Assembly (NCBI GenBank): GCA_025917655.1
Contig: CP084619.1
Coordinates: 4,445,001-4,509,000, forward strand
Length of the DNA stretch: 64,000 nt
Direction: 5' to 3'
From: Chlorella sorokiniana
Lineage: Eukaryota > Chlorophyta > Trebouxiophyceae > Chlorellales > Chlorellaceae
Position numbers and translations under genes: made by a program. Position 1 is the stretch's first letter. Every line of letters starts with the position of its first letter. Positions 33,878 through 48,553 of the stretch are shown here, piece by piece. The notes under the pieces were generated by a model. It was not told the DNA's origin, did not search any database, and saw only the letters and a list, made by a program, of their open reading frames with translations.

Positions 33878-36800
33878 TTAGGGCGCTTGCTTGGTCTGAC
33901 CCGGCCCAGCTGAGGCCGACCGGGCCATGCTGTTGGTGCGCTGCGCGGATGTGCCAGCCGCGGCAGCTGCAGCCGCCGCGGCAGCTGCAGCCGCTGCCGG
34001 AATGCGCACGCCGTGATAATCTATGCTGGCGCCCTGACCCTCCCCATCAGCCATTTCGGGGCTGGCAGACTGCAGGGAGAGACGGCGGGTGGCACAAAAA
34101 CAGGGCCGGCGCACACTTCAGAGCATTGCTACGCGGACTGGACGCCAGGTGGGGTGTGGGCACTGGGATGCAAGCTTGTACACAACCCGATTGTTAAAAA
34201 AAAAAATTGAGTGTGTGGAAATCCAGGGAATAAACCATTTGAAAGACAGGATACGAATGGAACTCCTAATGAGGATGCAAGGCGTGGCATGAACAGTGAT
34301 GGCCTGGCTGGCTGGCATCAGCAGTGGGGGTTTGGAGCAGCAGCAGCTTGCAGCAGCAGCAGCAGCGCAGCAGGCGGCGGCAGCGCACCTGGCCGTGGAC
34401 CAGCCCGGCCATCTCGAGGTCGGTGGCGCCTGCGCCGTTTGGGTGGCCCCGGCTCCGCGAGATCACGCGGTTGCTTATTTGTAGCATGAAGGGCGTGACG
34501 AGAAGCGTCAGCGCCGTGACGCCTGCGGCAACAGTTGGGATCATGCAGGCTGGTGAGCATGCACAAACGGCCAGCAAAACCAGCCCAGTCTCGCTCCAGA
34601 GCGAGCACAAACAACAACCAAGCCTTCACCGCTGATCAATTGTGATATCAAATCCCCCTGCGCCCCCACCCACCCACACATAGTATTGTAACCGAGGAAA
34701 AAGCAACTGAGGAAAAAGCAATGAGGCTTGCGCTCACCCATGAGCAGCATGTAGACGGACTCGGGCAGCAGCGACTGCTGGTTTGCCACCGACAGCAACA
34801 CAAACACAAACTCGCCAATCTGCGACAGGTTGAGCCCCACCGCCAGCGCGGTGCCCAGCGGGTAGCCAAACGCCTTCACAACCACCGCAATCTGCGACGG
34901 CAGGGGAGGGCAGCGTGGGAGTGTGTCCTGTGCATGCGCGTGGCGCGGCGTGGGGGCAAACAGAGCGGGCGCATCCCCTGGGCACCAGAGGCGGCACACC
35001 GCAACCGCAGACGCGGCGTGCACAGCAGGGGCTGAGACTGCGCAGCGTCGCCCACCAGCAGGGTTTTGGAGGCGATGACGACGGCGGCGCCGACCGCCAG
35101 GATGGGCAGGTGGTCCAGCAGGAAGACGGGGCTCAGCACCAGGCCGGTGGAGGATATGAATAGGGTGAGGAAGAACTGGGTGAGGGGCTCTGCGGGTGGC
35201 AGGGGAGGCAGGGAGCGTGCAGGCAGGCAGTGAGTGAAGGTCAGGGGGTCAGCGGGCCGGGGGAAGGCGAGACGGGGGCTGAGGTAGGCATGCAGGGAAG
35301 GGGGTCATCTGCAGCACAGTCGTGGTGGGCCAGCGGGGCAGGGGCTGGCCTCTCCCACAGCGCCGGTGCCTCAGTGGATGCCACACCCCGCTTCCATGAA
35401 GAATGGGGCTGCACGGTGCCAGCGGTACCAGCTGCTCACCTAGGTGGTGCAGTACCGCGTCTTGCTGCTCGGTGGCCGACAGCATGACCCCGGCCACAAA
35501 GGCACCGAGTTCAGGCGAGATGCCCTGGCGGGCGGTGCCCAGCGCGCACAGCAGGCAGAACGCGATCGCCGCCAGCTGGAAGGAGTCCGGCCCGAAGCGG
35601 CGGGACAGCGCGCGCATGGCAGGGGGCAGGACGGTGCGGGACACCGCCAACGCGCCCAGCGCAAGCACCGCCAGCTTGGCAACCACGTGCCCCATGACGC
35701 TCAGCAGCAGCGCGACGTCGAAGCCGGAGCTGCCGCCCGCGGCCGCAAGCACGGGCATGAAGGCAAAGAGTAGGCCCACGAGGCAGTCCTGAAGGGGGAT
35801 GGGTGTGGGCAAACAAAAAGTGTGCGGTCGCGTGGATGCGCTTGATGCAAGAGTCGAGACGGGGGCGGGCTGGGGAACAGGAGCATGCATGCCCGACAGG
35901 TAGGGGCGCGCAGCGGAGGAGAGTCGGAAGCCGCAGCTGCTTCCACCCCGCACCAGCGTGGCAGCGGGGCCTGCGCCGCACCTGCAGGATGAGCGTGCCT
36001 ATGGTGATCTGTCCCTGCTGCGTGTGCGTCGTGCGCGCCTCGCTCAGCACCTTGACCACGATGGAGGTGCTGCTCATCGCCACGATGGCCCCCACAAAGC
36101 CGCCCTGCAGGCACACAGAGCACGGGGGTGCGACTTCGGCAGAACGGTTGAAGGATGCGTGCAAGGCAGAAGGAAGGCGGGACAGGGCCCGCACCGCAGG
36201 GTGAAGGGCATGCTGCAACCGTGTGGCAAAGAAACACGTCGCAGATACCCGGGAGGGCGGCGGCGGCGCACCTGTGCGGCGCTTGTGCCGATGAGCTTGG
36301 CGCCCACGCCCGCCAGAACGGCAGACAGCGCGGTTTGCAGCAGGCCGCCAAGCAGCGCGACGTTGCGCACGGCGCGCAGCTTGGTGAGGGAGAACTCCAG
36401 GCCGAGGGTGAAGAGCAGCAGCTGCACGCCCAGCTGCGCCACTGACTGGACCTGCACACATTATTAGGACGAGTTTGAGAAGAAGGGAAGGGTGGACAAC
36501 AAGGGGGAGGGGTGTGGCAACGCGGCAGTCACAGCTCTCAGCAAGCCTAGGAGCGACCTCATTGCATTCCCCTTTCTGAGGCTCCCTGCCCTGTCGCTCA
36601 TCCCCTGCCCTGGGGTTGCCCCAATCTTTTGCCTTCTGCCCCTTTCAGATGCCCCCTCCAATCTCAACCCCCACCCCACCCCACGTCACACACTCGAGCC
36701 CCCACCCCCGTCCACCACTACCCTCAACACAACACCCACCTGCACGATTTCCTTTATGAGCTTCAGGCCCCCAGGCCCCACCAGCGACCCCGCCACAAAG

Positions 36801-38401
36801 TAGCCGTTGATGGCGGGCTGCCCCAGCGCGCCCATGGCAAGGCCCGCCGCCGCTGAGGCCGCCACCAGTATCGTGAGGTCCTTGACAAACTGCGGGTCCA
36901 GCTGCATGCCCATAGTGTCGCTGCAAAGGAGGCGGGGGAGGACTGGGTTGTGATGAGGTAGGGGGCTGTGAACCTTAGACAAGACAAAGGCATGAGGGAG
37001 AAATCAGGCGTGCAGGGTAGCAGGCAGGCGCGCGCAATGCGACAGATGGCAGACCGGAGCAGGCAGGAAGTGTGGGCCAATGGGGCATAAAGCAGGAGCA
37101 TCGGGAGGAACATGGGGTCAAGGCTCAAGCACAGCACGCGGCCCAGGCGCCAGCGCAGTGCACGACCAGCCGGGCGCGAGCAGCACAACAGATGCAAGTG
37201 GACGACGGTGGATGCTGTGGTTTGGCACAGATAGAGTCCAACCAAGAACCGAAAGTTTTGTGGCTCACTCGTTGGGCTTGGACAGCACGTACTCATTGTC
37301 CTTGCTGTCGATGATGCGATCCACGTCAGCCTCCGCTGCCCCAGCCAGCTTCTCCTCCAGCTCCTTCTTCCGCTTCTCCTCCTCCTCCCGCTCCGCAGCG
37401 GCGCGCTCGCCCTTGGCAGCCACCGCCGCATCCGCCGCGTCAGCACCCATCAGCGCTGCGCCCTCGCCGAGCGCAGCGCTGCCGCCGGCAATGTGCCGGG
37501 CGTCCTCGGGCGCGCGTCAGCATCGGCGGCACCAGCAGAGGAGGCGGTTGTGGCGTGGTGTTCGTCATGATGCTCCTCCTCCGTCGCGTTGCCCTTCTTC
37601 TTGCTGCTGATGATGATCACGGTCTCCTTGGTTCCCTGCCGCAGAAGATTAGGGGCCACCAGCAGCAGAGGCTCATCAACAGGCAGCGCAACAGAGGTGG
37701 CCAGGGGCGCGCACCAGCAGTGAGCACGACACATGGGCAGACACGGGTCGTTCACCTCATCGCTGGCTGCGGTCTCGTTGAAGTGCTGGCCCACATCGTC
37801 TTTCTTCTCCTCCTCCTTTTGAACTCCTCCTTGAGGGCCTCATCCAAAATCTGTGCACCAAGCCGAGAGGAGAAGGTAAGCGGTTGAGGGGCGGTTGCAC
37901 AGCAGGGCTGCTTCCCATGCAGGGGACCCATGCTGCTCGTCTGCTTCAGGTACAGCCGTGCGAGGTACGATGCCGCCCGGCATTCTGCAATGCCAGGCGC
38001 AACTGACAGGCTGCAGCTCGCCGAAAGCTGCTGCAGGGCTTGGAGTTGGGAACCACCGCTGCCGCCGCATCCAAGCCTGCACGGGACGGATGCCCCACTT
38101 GGAGGCATCATTGACTGAGGCAACTAACCTGAGCTATCGTCTCCTTGGGCTTCTCCTTGCCGTCGGAAGCTGGGGCACTCGGCTCGTCTGCATCATCCTG
38201 CGCTTCCTCTTCCTCGCCAAGCGATCTAGCAGCCGTGATCTCGCCGCCAGACTTTGGGGAGTCGTAAGGGAGGGCTGCGAGGTCGGAGGCTATCGTGTCA
38301 GGCTCGTCCTCGCGGGCCTCCCAGTGCAGGCGGGCTTGCGCTTGGACAAGCAAGCACAGCAGCGGGAGCGCCGCTATAACCACCCCTCGAGGTGTCAGCA
38401 T
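33878..38401 (-). CDS. KEA: K+/H+ antiporter of the KEA4/5/6 type (CPA2 family)
   Basis: Predicted endomembrane (Golgi/TGN-type) potassium-proton exchanger. Seen: ATG 38401 opens MLTPRGVVIAALPLLCLLVQ, a clear signal peptide cleaved near AQA. An acidic lumenal N-terminus follows, with ILDEALKEEF and IIDSKDNEYVLSK, both hallmark segments of plant KEA4-6. The Na+/H+-exchanger domain then has LGQPAINGYFVAGSLVGPGG, LGVQLLLFTLGLEFSLTKLR, GGFVGAIVAMSSTSIVVKVL, QQGQITIGTLILQDCLVGLL (the QD of CPA2 ion binding), LELGAFVAGVMLSATEQQ-like GISPELGAFVAGVMLSATEQ, ALAVGLNLSQIGEFVFVLLS and VTALTLLVTPFMLQISNRVI. After an intron the C-terminus has MADGEGQGASIDYHGVRIP and a 14-residue Ala tract, stop 33878-33880. 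No RCK/KTN domain is present, as in KEA4-6 and unlike KEA1-3. Frame slips occur at 37508-37510 and 37817-37820; one extra base in each restores the conserved sequence. Confidence 0.92.
34196..34206. repeat. A11 mononucleotide run in a KEA intron
   Basis: Eleven consecutive A, unusual in this GC-rich window. On the minus strand it is a T run within the last intron of the KEA gene, where it could serve as polypyrimidine material. Confidence 0.8.
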
Positions 38402-39248
38402 AGAGGCCTCAACAACACATCTTGAACAAGAGGTTGTTCTCCCTACATGCGGGTGCTTGAGGCACAGCACATTGGTCGATTCATACACATATCATCAACG
38501 GTCGGGGCAGTGCTTTGCGGATCTCCATGTGCTTCACATGTCTGCGCCACGTAGACTGCGGCGGGACGACAAGATGCACCAGCCTATTGAAGCAGTAAAG
38601 CCTACTAGACCCATTGCTTGTGTCAAGTCTGTGCCCTTTAACGAAGCTGAGCATGATACATAGGTAGTGGAAATGTGTAGTTCCGCAGCCGAGATCCGGT
38701 GGCGTGCTGCGAGGCGCACAGACCCACAGCATCTAGAAGCTGCATCTCTGTGGCTTTTACTATTGCACACCGTTATCACACCTGCAGGGAGTCAGCCTGA
38801 CCTGGTGCTGCATACTCGTTGTTAAACATGGCAAGTGCACAGTGCATGTGGTAGAGTTGAGAACCGGTGGCCATACACGTCGTCTTGGCAAAAGCAGGCC
38901 ACATGCCACGGGGTCGAAAGGAATGTCAGCTGGATGGTAAGCGTGGCAGGGGACCGGTTTGACATCACAGCAGTTGAAGAGTCACCAGCAATACTGGCAG
39001 AGGTCGACGGGTGCGGCAAGCGAGTTTGTAAAGGTCAGACAGCCAAAGGAACAGGCAGCAGGTGGGTGGGTCGGTCATCCCATGCTGCGGCCAGGGCACT
39101 CCGGGCCGGCATGCGTCAGGTCGGTCAGATGCAGTCAGGATATGTGCAGCATGGGCGGTTACCAAGCCTCAAATGGCAGGCTGGCGCCAGTTTGCGCACA
39201 CTGCGCCGCAGCAGCGCCTTGTGAGCGCGCGACGAGCACGCCGCCGCC
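38402..39248. other. Intergenic: KEA promoter and 3' side of the SANT gene
   Basis: Both flanking genes are on the minus strand. No coding sequence is supported and the region is AT-richer than the genes. It should hold the KEA promoter just right of 38401 and the 3' untranslated region of the SANT-like gene near 39248. Confidence 0.4.
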
Positions 39249-40615
39249 TCAGTCCTCGTCCTCGGGCGCGGGCTTGCCAGTGGCCAGCTTGTACTGCGCC
39301 TTGCAGGCCTTGGACTTGTGGCCGAAGTGCTCTGCGATGCGCTTCCAGCGCAGCTTGCGCTTGCCAAACAACTGCACAGGGACCGACCGCGGAGGGGCCA
39401 CAGGCAAGGCAGCGTTGAGTGCAGGAGCAGCCAACGGCATGCAACCAGGCACGTTGCTGGGCGGCCGCGACGATCCCGACACAAGCTCTCCCGATGGGGA
39501 ATGGCCCCATCCCCGCCTGCAGCCTCCCATGTAACTGGCGTTGCCCCGCAGGCAATCCTCCCGCCCCTCCTTTCCAGCCCTTCCCACCCCTACACTCACC
39601 TCTTTGCGCGCGTCCTCGCTGCCCACCAGCTTCACCAGCTCCTGCTGCTGCGGGGCGGGCCAGGAGGCCGCGCCGCTGGCCGTCGCAGGCGTGGCCTCCT
39701 CCTTCTTGGCGGCGGGTGGCGCCGCTGCTGGTTCCGCCTTCTGCTTCTTGGCGGGCTTTTCGTCTGCTGCAGGGGTGCACGAGAAAGCAGATGCCAGGCA
39801 CCATGAGCTGGGGAAGCAAGACCCACCGACATGTGCAGCAGGTGCAGCAGGTGAGCGGCTGGCCTCCTTCCAGCAAGAGCTGCTGCCGACCCCGGGCGGC
39901 CCCGGCCCCGCCTGCGCACCTGCCCCCTCGCCCTCCTTCTTGGCCTTGCTGGCAGAGGGCTTGCTGTCGGTGAGGATGCCCTTCAGCTCGTTGTACTTCT
40001 TCAGCAGGGGCCCTGAGGCGGAGAAGTTGAAGTGGCGCGCGATCGCCGCCATGTTGGCCTTGTTGTTGCGCGTGCCCTCTTTGCCTGCAGGCGCAGCAGC
40101 GCACGCGGCGAGCAACGTTGAGCGTGGGGAGAAGTAGCGAGCTGAGGGCAGCAGCAATCCGCGGTGTGGGCCGGCACCTGCCCCGCTGCAACGCAACACG
40201 CCGAGGACGCTCCTGCACATCAAGGCGCCAAGCCCTGCCTTCACTGCCTCAGGACGCTCACCCAGAACTTGCAGGCGGTAGTCGTCGTCATCCACCAGCC
40301 GCAGCAGCTGCTGCTCCAGCTCAGGGGTCCACTTCATGCGCTTGCCGTGCGCCTTAGCTCCCTCTGCGATGTGCCCCTCAGCGCCCGCACCGGCGGCATT
40401 GCCGCTTGCGGCGCCAGCCCGGCCCCTGATGATCTCCCCCACTTCTTGGCATCCGGCTGCGGCAGCTTGGAGGCCAGCTGGTAAATTTGGGCCACCTCGG
40501 GTGGCGAGTTGGGCAGCGCGCCCGCTGCCACCGCCGCTATGTGCGCGGTCAGCCAGTAGCAGATGGTGTTGCACATGTCGCCCAGTTTAGTTAAATCCTG
40601 GTCCCCGACCGGCAT
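39249..40615 (-). CDS. SANT/Myb-like domain protein, putative chromatin or transcription factor
   Basis: Seen: ATG 40615 opens MPVGDQDLTKLGDMCNTICY, then HIAAVAAGALPNSPPEVAQI and YQLASKLPQPDAKKW. A first SANT-like unit is MKWTPELEQQLLRLVDDDDY with, after an intron, NKANMAAIARHFNFSASGPL and LKKYNELKG. A Lys/Ala-rich linker with a nuclear-localisation-like KPAKKQKAEPAA follows, then a second unit SWPAPQQQELVKLVGSEDAR and LRWKRIAEHFGHKSKACKAQ YKLATGK (spaced Trp, helix-turn-helix pattern). The protein ends PAPEDED at 39249. The first and second parts are in different frames; one extra base in the C5 run 40436-40440 joins them as KKWGEIIRGRAG. The two helix-turn-helix units suggest DNA or histone-tail binding. 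The family assignment is by pattern only and no named orthologue was recognised. Confidence 0.6.
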
Positions 40616-42168
40616 CCTGGTGTGCTGCTTGCTCGGAAGCGTAGGGTAAACGGGTTCGAGTGGCAGCCGCGCGGCGAGCCTCTGGGTGCAGGATGCGCCC
40701 TGAAATGTACTTCAAGCGCTTTGGGTGCTAGAACTGGGGGTGCTTGGCAAGCACACCACCAGGCGAGCGGTGGCGATGGGGCCAACGGAGATTACGGGCC
40801 AACGCTTTGTGGCACCTGCAGGTCCACAGAGGAACGGCACAACAAGCCAGTCAAAGATGGCAGAGAGGGCTGGGGGGCCTCCCAGTGTTCATGCACCTAA
40901 GTCGGTCAGGGTCGAAAAGAGGCCTCGACTATTTCTCGGCACTTCGATCGAGCAGCCGGGCTTGGGCCACGGTGTTGAAAGCTGGTCAGAAGGGTGACCA
41001 TCCTGACGCTTTCTGGCCACCTCCTAAAGGTTCGGTTGTTTCTGAGAGCCGCTGCCTGGGCTTGAGACCTTGCCTGGGCGCCCTGCAGAGCACTGGGCAG
41101 GTTGGCCCCTGTGCTTTGTGTTACAGTTAAAGTCTGCCTATGGTCAATCACTGAACCGTCGCAGACTGTTGTGCATGAGGTGAGAGTGAAGGGTGAAGGT
41201 GAGGCAAGGGAACAGAAGCAAGGAGGCAGGGAGTATCGAGCCCCTTGCCATACTTGTGGGGAAGGGAATGTGGCGGTGGGTGCGTCGTGTGGTAATGATG
41301 TCCGCACCCAATCCATGCAACATTGCGGTCCCCCGCGATCTTGCACAATGCTGCAAGCCTCTGGATGCTACTGCATTGTTCGTGCATGCCGCTGTGCCGT
41401 CAAAGACAATGCGAACACAAGTGCTGTCATGAGGCCTGGCTCATCAGAGTGCACTGCTCTGCCAGCTGGCTAGCCAGGGCTGCAGCGGGCCCGGGCCTGG
41501 TGGGCCTGTTGGGACCTTCGCAGCAACCAGGTCAACAGGGTGGTGGTACCGAACGTTCCAATGGCAACCCCTGTCACCTTGGCGTACTTTATGGTCGGCA
41601 TGTTGTTCATTACAGCACTAGGTCCCTAAGCATTTAGGCCTGTGCGGCCAGCGGCCGCCGCCAGGAGTTCTCCCGCCAGCGCGCTGGGCGGTGAAGTTGC
41701 ACCATTGGAGCGGCGCTTGCAACGCATGCTCGCCAGGCACGTATGGGCGCTGAATGCACATCGAAACACAGGCAGGACTAGGCGAACCTGCGGCGTGAAC
41801 AACAGTACTGCCCATGATAGGCGTGAACAAAAGTATTCCTCGCAGCGTGAAGCGCACCCGTTAGGGCGCGTTCCTTGATCAGTAAGCGCCGGGTATCGAA
41901 CACTTTGCGGCGTTGCTTGTTCGACACCGGTGCTCGGTCCGAGCGCCCGCGAGCGCTTCCCTCCTGGGCCCCCTCCCGGCCGCTCGGACGCTGTACGATT
42001 TCCCAAGACTACCGGATCAAATATATGGAAGCAAAACTGGATTGCGGAAATCAGCACAACGCAAGCAGGAGAAAACCTTCCTGACTGCTCAGCCAGAGGG
42101 CTGGCCGGCTGCCCGCGGCGGCGTTCGCAGCCCTTACTGAACGTTCTGCCCCCTGTGAACGCTGTATC
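40616..42168. other. Large divergent intergenic region, no supported gene
   Basis: About 1.5 kb between the divergent SANT-like and TDBD genes. Several open frames exist on both strands (for example minus 41626-42198) but none has a recognisable domain. It should hold two promoters. No TATA box or repeat stands out. Confidence 0.4.
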
Positions 42169-44560
42169 ATGTCCACTGGGCCTGGCAACGCAAGCCATGG
42201 AGACCTGGGCGTGCCATCCTCGGTGCTGCGGAACCTGGAGTGCGAGCTTGGCTACAGAGTGCTTACCAAAGTTACGTGCGGGACATCTGAGTCAATCTTG
42301 GAAGGTGAGCCGCGAAGTGCGGGACCACCACAAGTCATCCCGTCCGCCGCTGCACAGTACGCGCCGCCCCAGACCTGCTCCCTACCATGTCAGGCCCTTG
42401 CCGGCCCCCTGCAGGCCTGCTGCTGGAACGCAGCGCAAAGTTGCACGCTGATCGGCAGCAGGGTGGCGACGCCACCACCGCGGGCGGCGTGCTGTACATA
42501 AAGTGCCTCGGCGCCTGCTGAGCGCCGCCCGCTGGAGCTGCACTCGTTGGGCGGCTGCATCTTCAGCGGCAACGCATTTGAGGCGCATGCAGGTGAGCCT
42601 GCGTGCAGGCTGTTCCAGGACGGGCAGGCGGCTCTGGGCCCGCGTACAGCTGGCAGCAAGGGTGCAGCATCCTGTGCAGTACCACAGGCCCACAGGCGCT
42701 GGCTGTTTGTTGGGATGTCGGCCAGCTTTCTTGTTATGATTCACTCTGGCTAGCTGGCACGCTGCTCCTGTTGATGCCAGCCCCTGCCTGTCACACGCAC
42801 ACCATATGGTGGCGCCCCCAACACCACCACCGCCCTTTTTCCTTACCTCCCACTTTCTCTTCCCTGCCGTGCAGGGCGATCGTACCGCAAGAAGTGGCGG
42901 GAGACGATTCGTGTACTGCCGCAGGGTGTCAGCCTGAAGGCGTGGCTCAGCAGCGTTGGAGGGGGTACGCCGCTGCCTGCCCGCACTCGGGGCAGATGCT
43001 GTGCTGCAAGTTGCTGTCGGAGCAGCTGCGCAGCCAGGGCGATGCACGCCTGCCGCGCGGTTCCGTGCTTTCCACTCCTCGGTGCTTCCCCTCCTGCCCT
43101 CATCTGCTTTTTCGCAGAATTTGCGGCAGTGGAATCTGCACAGAAGAGCTCCCCCAATCCAAGGAGGAACTGGTGGAGGCTGCTCTGGCGGCAGTCGCTG
43201 CCGCCGCCGCCGCGCTCGCCCGGGCGACGACGGCGCCAGCAGCGCTGCCAGCGGCGGCCAGCGTTTCGACTCGGTGCACCTCAGCAGCCTTGGCATGTTG
43301 GGCCGCCTCACCAGTCAGGGCAGCCAAGCAGGTGCCTCTGCCTTCCTGCTGGGCAGCGGGACAGTGGGCCCTTTGCCGCCCTTGTCCAAGCCGTTGTCGC
43401 CAGCATGGTCGCCGGCACTGGACGGCGGCAGCGGCAGCGGCGTTGTGGAGCTGCTGCCTGCAGCAGCCCGCCAGGGCAGCCTTCAGTCTCTGCTGCAGCG
43501 ACAGCAGGCTGTCGCGGGAAGACGGGCAGACGCTGCGCCCGGCACTGCAGCTGCTTGTAGCGATATCGAGGCCATCGATGGCGTCTCGCTGGGCTCTGGC
43601 AGCGACGCTCGCGCTGCGGCCGCGACAATCAGCCTGCTGCGGCAGCTGGTGGAGCAGACACAGCAGCAGCAACAACAACAAGCCCGCTTTCCCGCGCCGC
43701 CGCCAGACAGCGGCCCTCCGCCCGGCAGCCAGTTGCAGCAGGCGGCGGCTATGCGGCAGCCGGCGGGGTGCAGTGCCCAGCCGGCGCTGCAGGCAGGTGA
43801 GCCTTGGCAGCAGCTGCTGCTCACCGGTGCAGGCTGTGGCGGCCGGCTGCCAGCAGGGGGCTCTGCAGCAACACAGGAGCGGCAGCTCCCGGTCAGGCAG
43901 CTCGCGGGCGAGGACGTTGAGGCTGTCCTGCTGTGGCTTGTGCAGCGGGTGCAGCAGCTGACGGAGCAGGTTGCAGGGCAGCAGCGCATCATCGAGGCGC
44001 AGGCGGGAGCGCTGCAGCAGCTGGAGGTGCGGCAGGATGCTGCCGCGCGTGCGCGCGAGGGAGTCGAGCAGGCACAGGAGCCGCTGTCTGCCAAAGCCGC
44101 CGCACAGGGTGCCGGCTCTGAAGCGCTCGCGTCGCAGCTGCTAACGCCGCCCAGCGGCAGCGGCAGCCTTGCGATAGCGGTGCAGCAGCAGCCTGCCAGA
44201 GAGTTGGGCGGCGACGCGTCTGCGCCTGCGTCTGCAGCTGTGGCAGGCGGCCTCTCGCAGGACTTGGGGCTCTTTCTGCAGCTGCAGCGTCTGGTGGCGC
44301 TTGTGGGCCAGGGGCCGGCAGCTGACGGCAGCAAGGGCCCAAGCAGCAGCCTGACCGCCCCCAGCCAGAGTCTGGTAGAAGGCCCCGGCTCTGCCCAGCT
44401 CCATGCCATCGGCCCGCGTGCCGGCTCGCCACACACAGCTGCAGCACAGCCGCCCCGCAGCGGGGAACCCGCCGCTGCCGCCGCTCCCAGGAAGCGGCCG
44501 CGTGAGCCGGGCGCTGGCGACATGTTTGACGTCGGCAGCCGCGGCTGCATGTTTTACTAA
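42169..44560 (+). CDS. Protein with a TPL-binding-like (TDBD/Jas-type) domain and Gln-rich coiled coil
   Basis: Putative transcriptional regulator. Seen: ATG 42169 opens MSTGPGNASHGDLGVPSSVL and ECELGYRVLTKVTCGTSESI. After an intron comes LLLERSAKLHADRQQGGDAT and GGVLYIKCLG, then PLELHSLGGCIFSGNAFEAH. A further exon reads RSYRKKWRETIRVLPQGVSL KAWL. The order G-V-x-Y, a GG turn, F-S-x-x-x-F-E-x-H-A-G, then I-x-V and G-x-S-L matches the plant TPL-binding domain of jasmonate signalling (PF16135, as in NINJA-associated and PHD proteins). A SAND-like fold is the alternative. The remaining exon is long, Gln/Ala-rich, with a coiled coil (VLLWLVQRVQQLTEQVAGQQ, IIEAQAGALQQLEVRQDAAA), an NLS-like PRKRPRE and the end DVGSRGCMFY at 44558-44560. 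One extra C at 42514-42515 is needed to keep the domain in frame, and the frame also shifts near 43200-43260. Confidence 0.6.
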
Positions 44561-45208
44561 GAGATGCGGGCTGTCCGTGATGAAGTTTAGTAATGAATTT
44601 TATTATGCGTCAGTAATGGCTGTCTGGCTCCCTAATGCGGTTCCATCCTTCCCTTTATTCTCAAGACCCTTGTGACTGTCACATTATCGGTGCGTGGGCC
44701 AAGCCTGCGCCCCGCCCGGCTCTGCGCCTGTGTCCCACACCTCCGTCTTCCGATGTTAGTGTCGCTAAGCTGGCGATTGGTCCAGCTCCGTTTGAGCCTT
44801 TGCTGCATCAGAGGCTGACCCTTGCCTTTCCGTCTGGACCACAGCCTTGCGTTACCAAAGATGCTCCCTCCTTGACCTGCATCCCTGTCTGCATACCTTC
44901 ACACACTGCGTCCTCCTCCCCTTCAGCAGCGCTGCCTTGCAGGCTGCCCTTGCCGCCTGGCCTCCCATGCTTGCCGCCGCACGTTGCCAAAGCGGCGCAA
45001 GCCGGCGCGGTCCGACTGGGCGTGGCTCCTCGTGCCGCTGCTCCCCCAGCCAGCGCACGCTTCCGCAGAGATAACGCTCCCAACTACATAGACGTGCCTG
45101 CAGCTGCTGCCAGCTGTTGACGCTTGGCCAGCTGATGGCTGTCGTTTTGCACAGTGCCGGCTTGTCGGCCTGCGCGCCCTTCCTAATAAACCAGTAAAGG
45201 TGCTGACA
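44561..45208 (+). other. Long 3' untranslated region of the TDBD gene (probable)
   Basis: No separate gene is supported between the TDBD stop and the TGTAA at 45209. An open frame ends at 45120 but shows no domain. The most economical reading is a 3' untranslated region of about 650 bases. Confidence 0.4.
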
Positions 45209-45213
45209 TGTAA
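45209..45213 (+). terminator. TGTAA polyadenylation signal, TDBD gene
   Basis: TGTAA about 650 bases after the TDBD stop and just before the convergent thioredoxin-reductase gene's own signal. Position and orientation fit a transcript end. Confidence 0.45.
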
Positions 45214-45238
45214 CCGTCGCCGTTGACAGCTTCCTTAA

Positions 45239-45243
45239 TTACA
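45239..45243 (-). terminator. TGTAA polyadenylation signal, thioredoxin reductase gene
   Basis: On the minus strand TGTAA follows the NTR stop by about 140 bases. It faces the plus-strand TGTAA at 45209-45213, so the two convergent transcripts would overlap or meet tail to tail within about 30 bases. Confidence 0.5.
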
Positions 45244-45383
45244 GCGTCGAAGAATAGGAGCAAAAGCGGGGATAGAGAAAGGGATACATGAAATGCAGTG
45301 GGAGCGCGGCGCGTGATGCATCACAAGCGTGCACACGCTGTGCAGACGCTTGCCCAGCCGGTGCTGCTGCCGCCGCCGGCCGG

Positions 45384-48171
<2,788 letters not shown>

Positions 48172-48553
48172 TTTGGCTGCTGTCGCTGCGCTAGCAAGGA
48201 GGGCGAATGTGCGCTTCAGGGTGAAAGGCCTGGAAACCCGACTGAACTGGTCCCAGAGTACTTTGAAAGCAGGGTCGTGTGTGAGCGGCAAGCCGTGGAA
48301 AAATGCAGACAATTGAGCGGCACTCAATTGGACATGGCAGCCGATCACCGAAAGATGATGTCGGCGGCAGCGGTTCGCGCCTGCCATCAGGGCCCTCCCT
48401 TCCACCCCTCCCACCCATGGCCAATCCCTGCCATCGCCAAACGCATTGTTTCATACCAATCATAGGAGCCCAATAAGATCTGGAGCCTCGCCTGCCATAG
48501 CCAGCGGAGGCAGCCACTCACGCTTGGCTACCCATCACCCCCTCTGCGGCCAA
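48172..48553. promoter_or_regulatory. Divergent promoter, NTR / PsbP-domain gene
   Basis: Only about 380 bases separate the start codons of the thioredoxin reductase (-) and the lumenal PsbP-domain protein (+). The interval must contain both promoters and 5' leaders, unless NTR starts further upstream as its longer form. No motif was recognised. Confidence 0.45.

Noticed and set aside
40650-40675. tRNA-like T-arm sequence (GGGTTCGAGT)
   Set aside because: No acceptor stem, anticodon arm or A box could be paired around it.
41626-42198. 191-codon minus-strand open frame in the SANT/TDBD gap
   Set aside because: It has no ATG-supported domain, runs against the TDBD start region, and has the mixed composition of a chance frame in GC-rich DNA.
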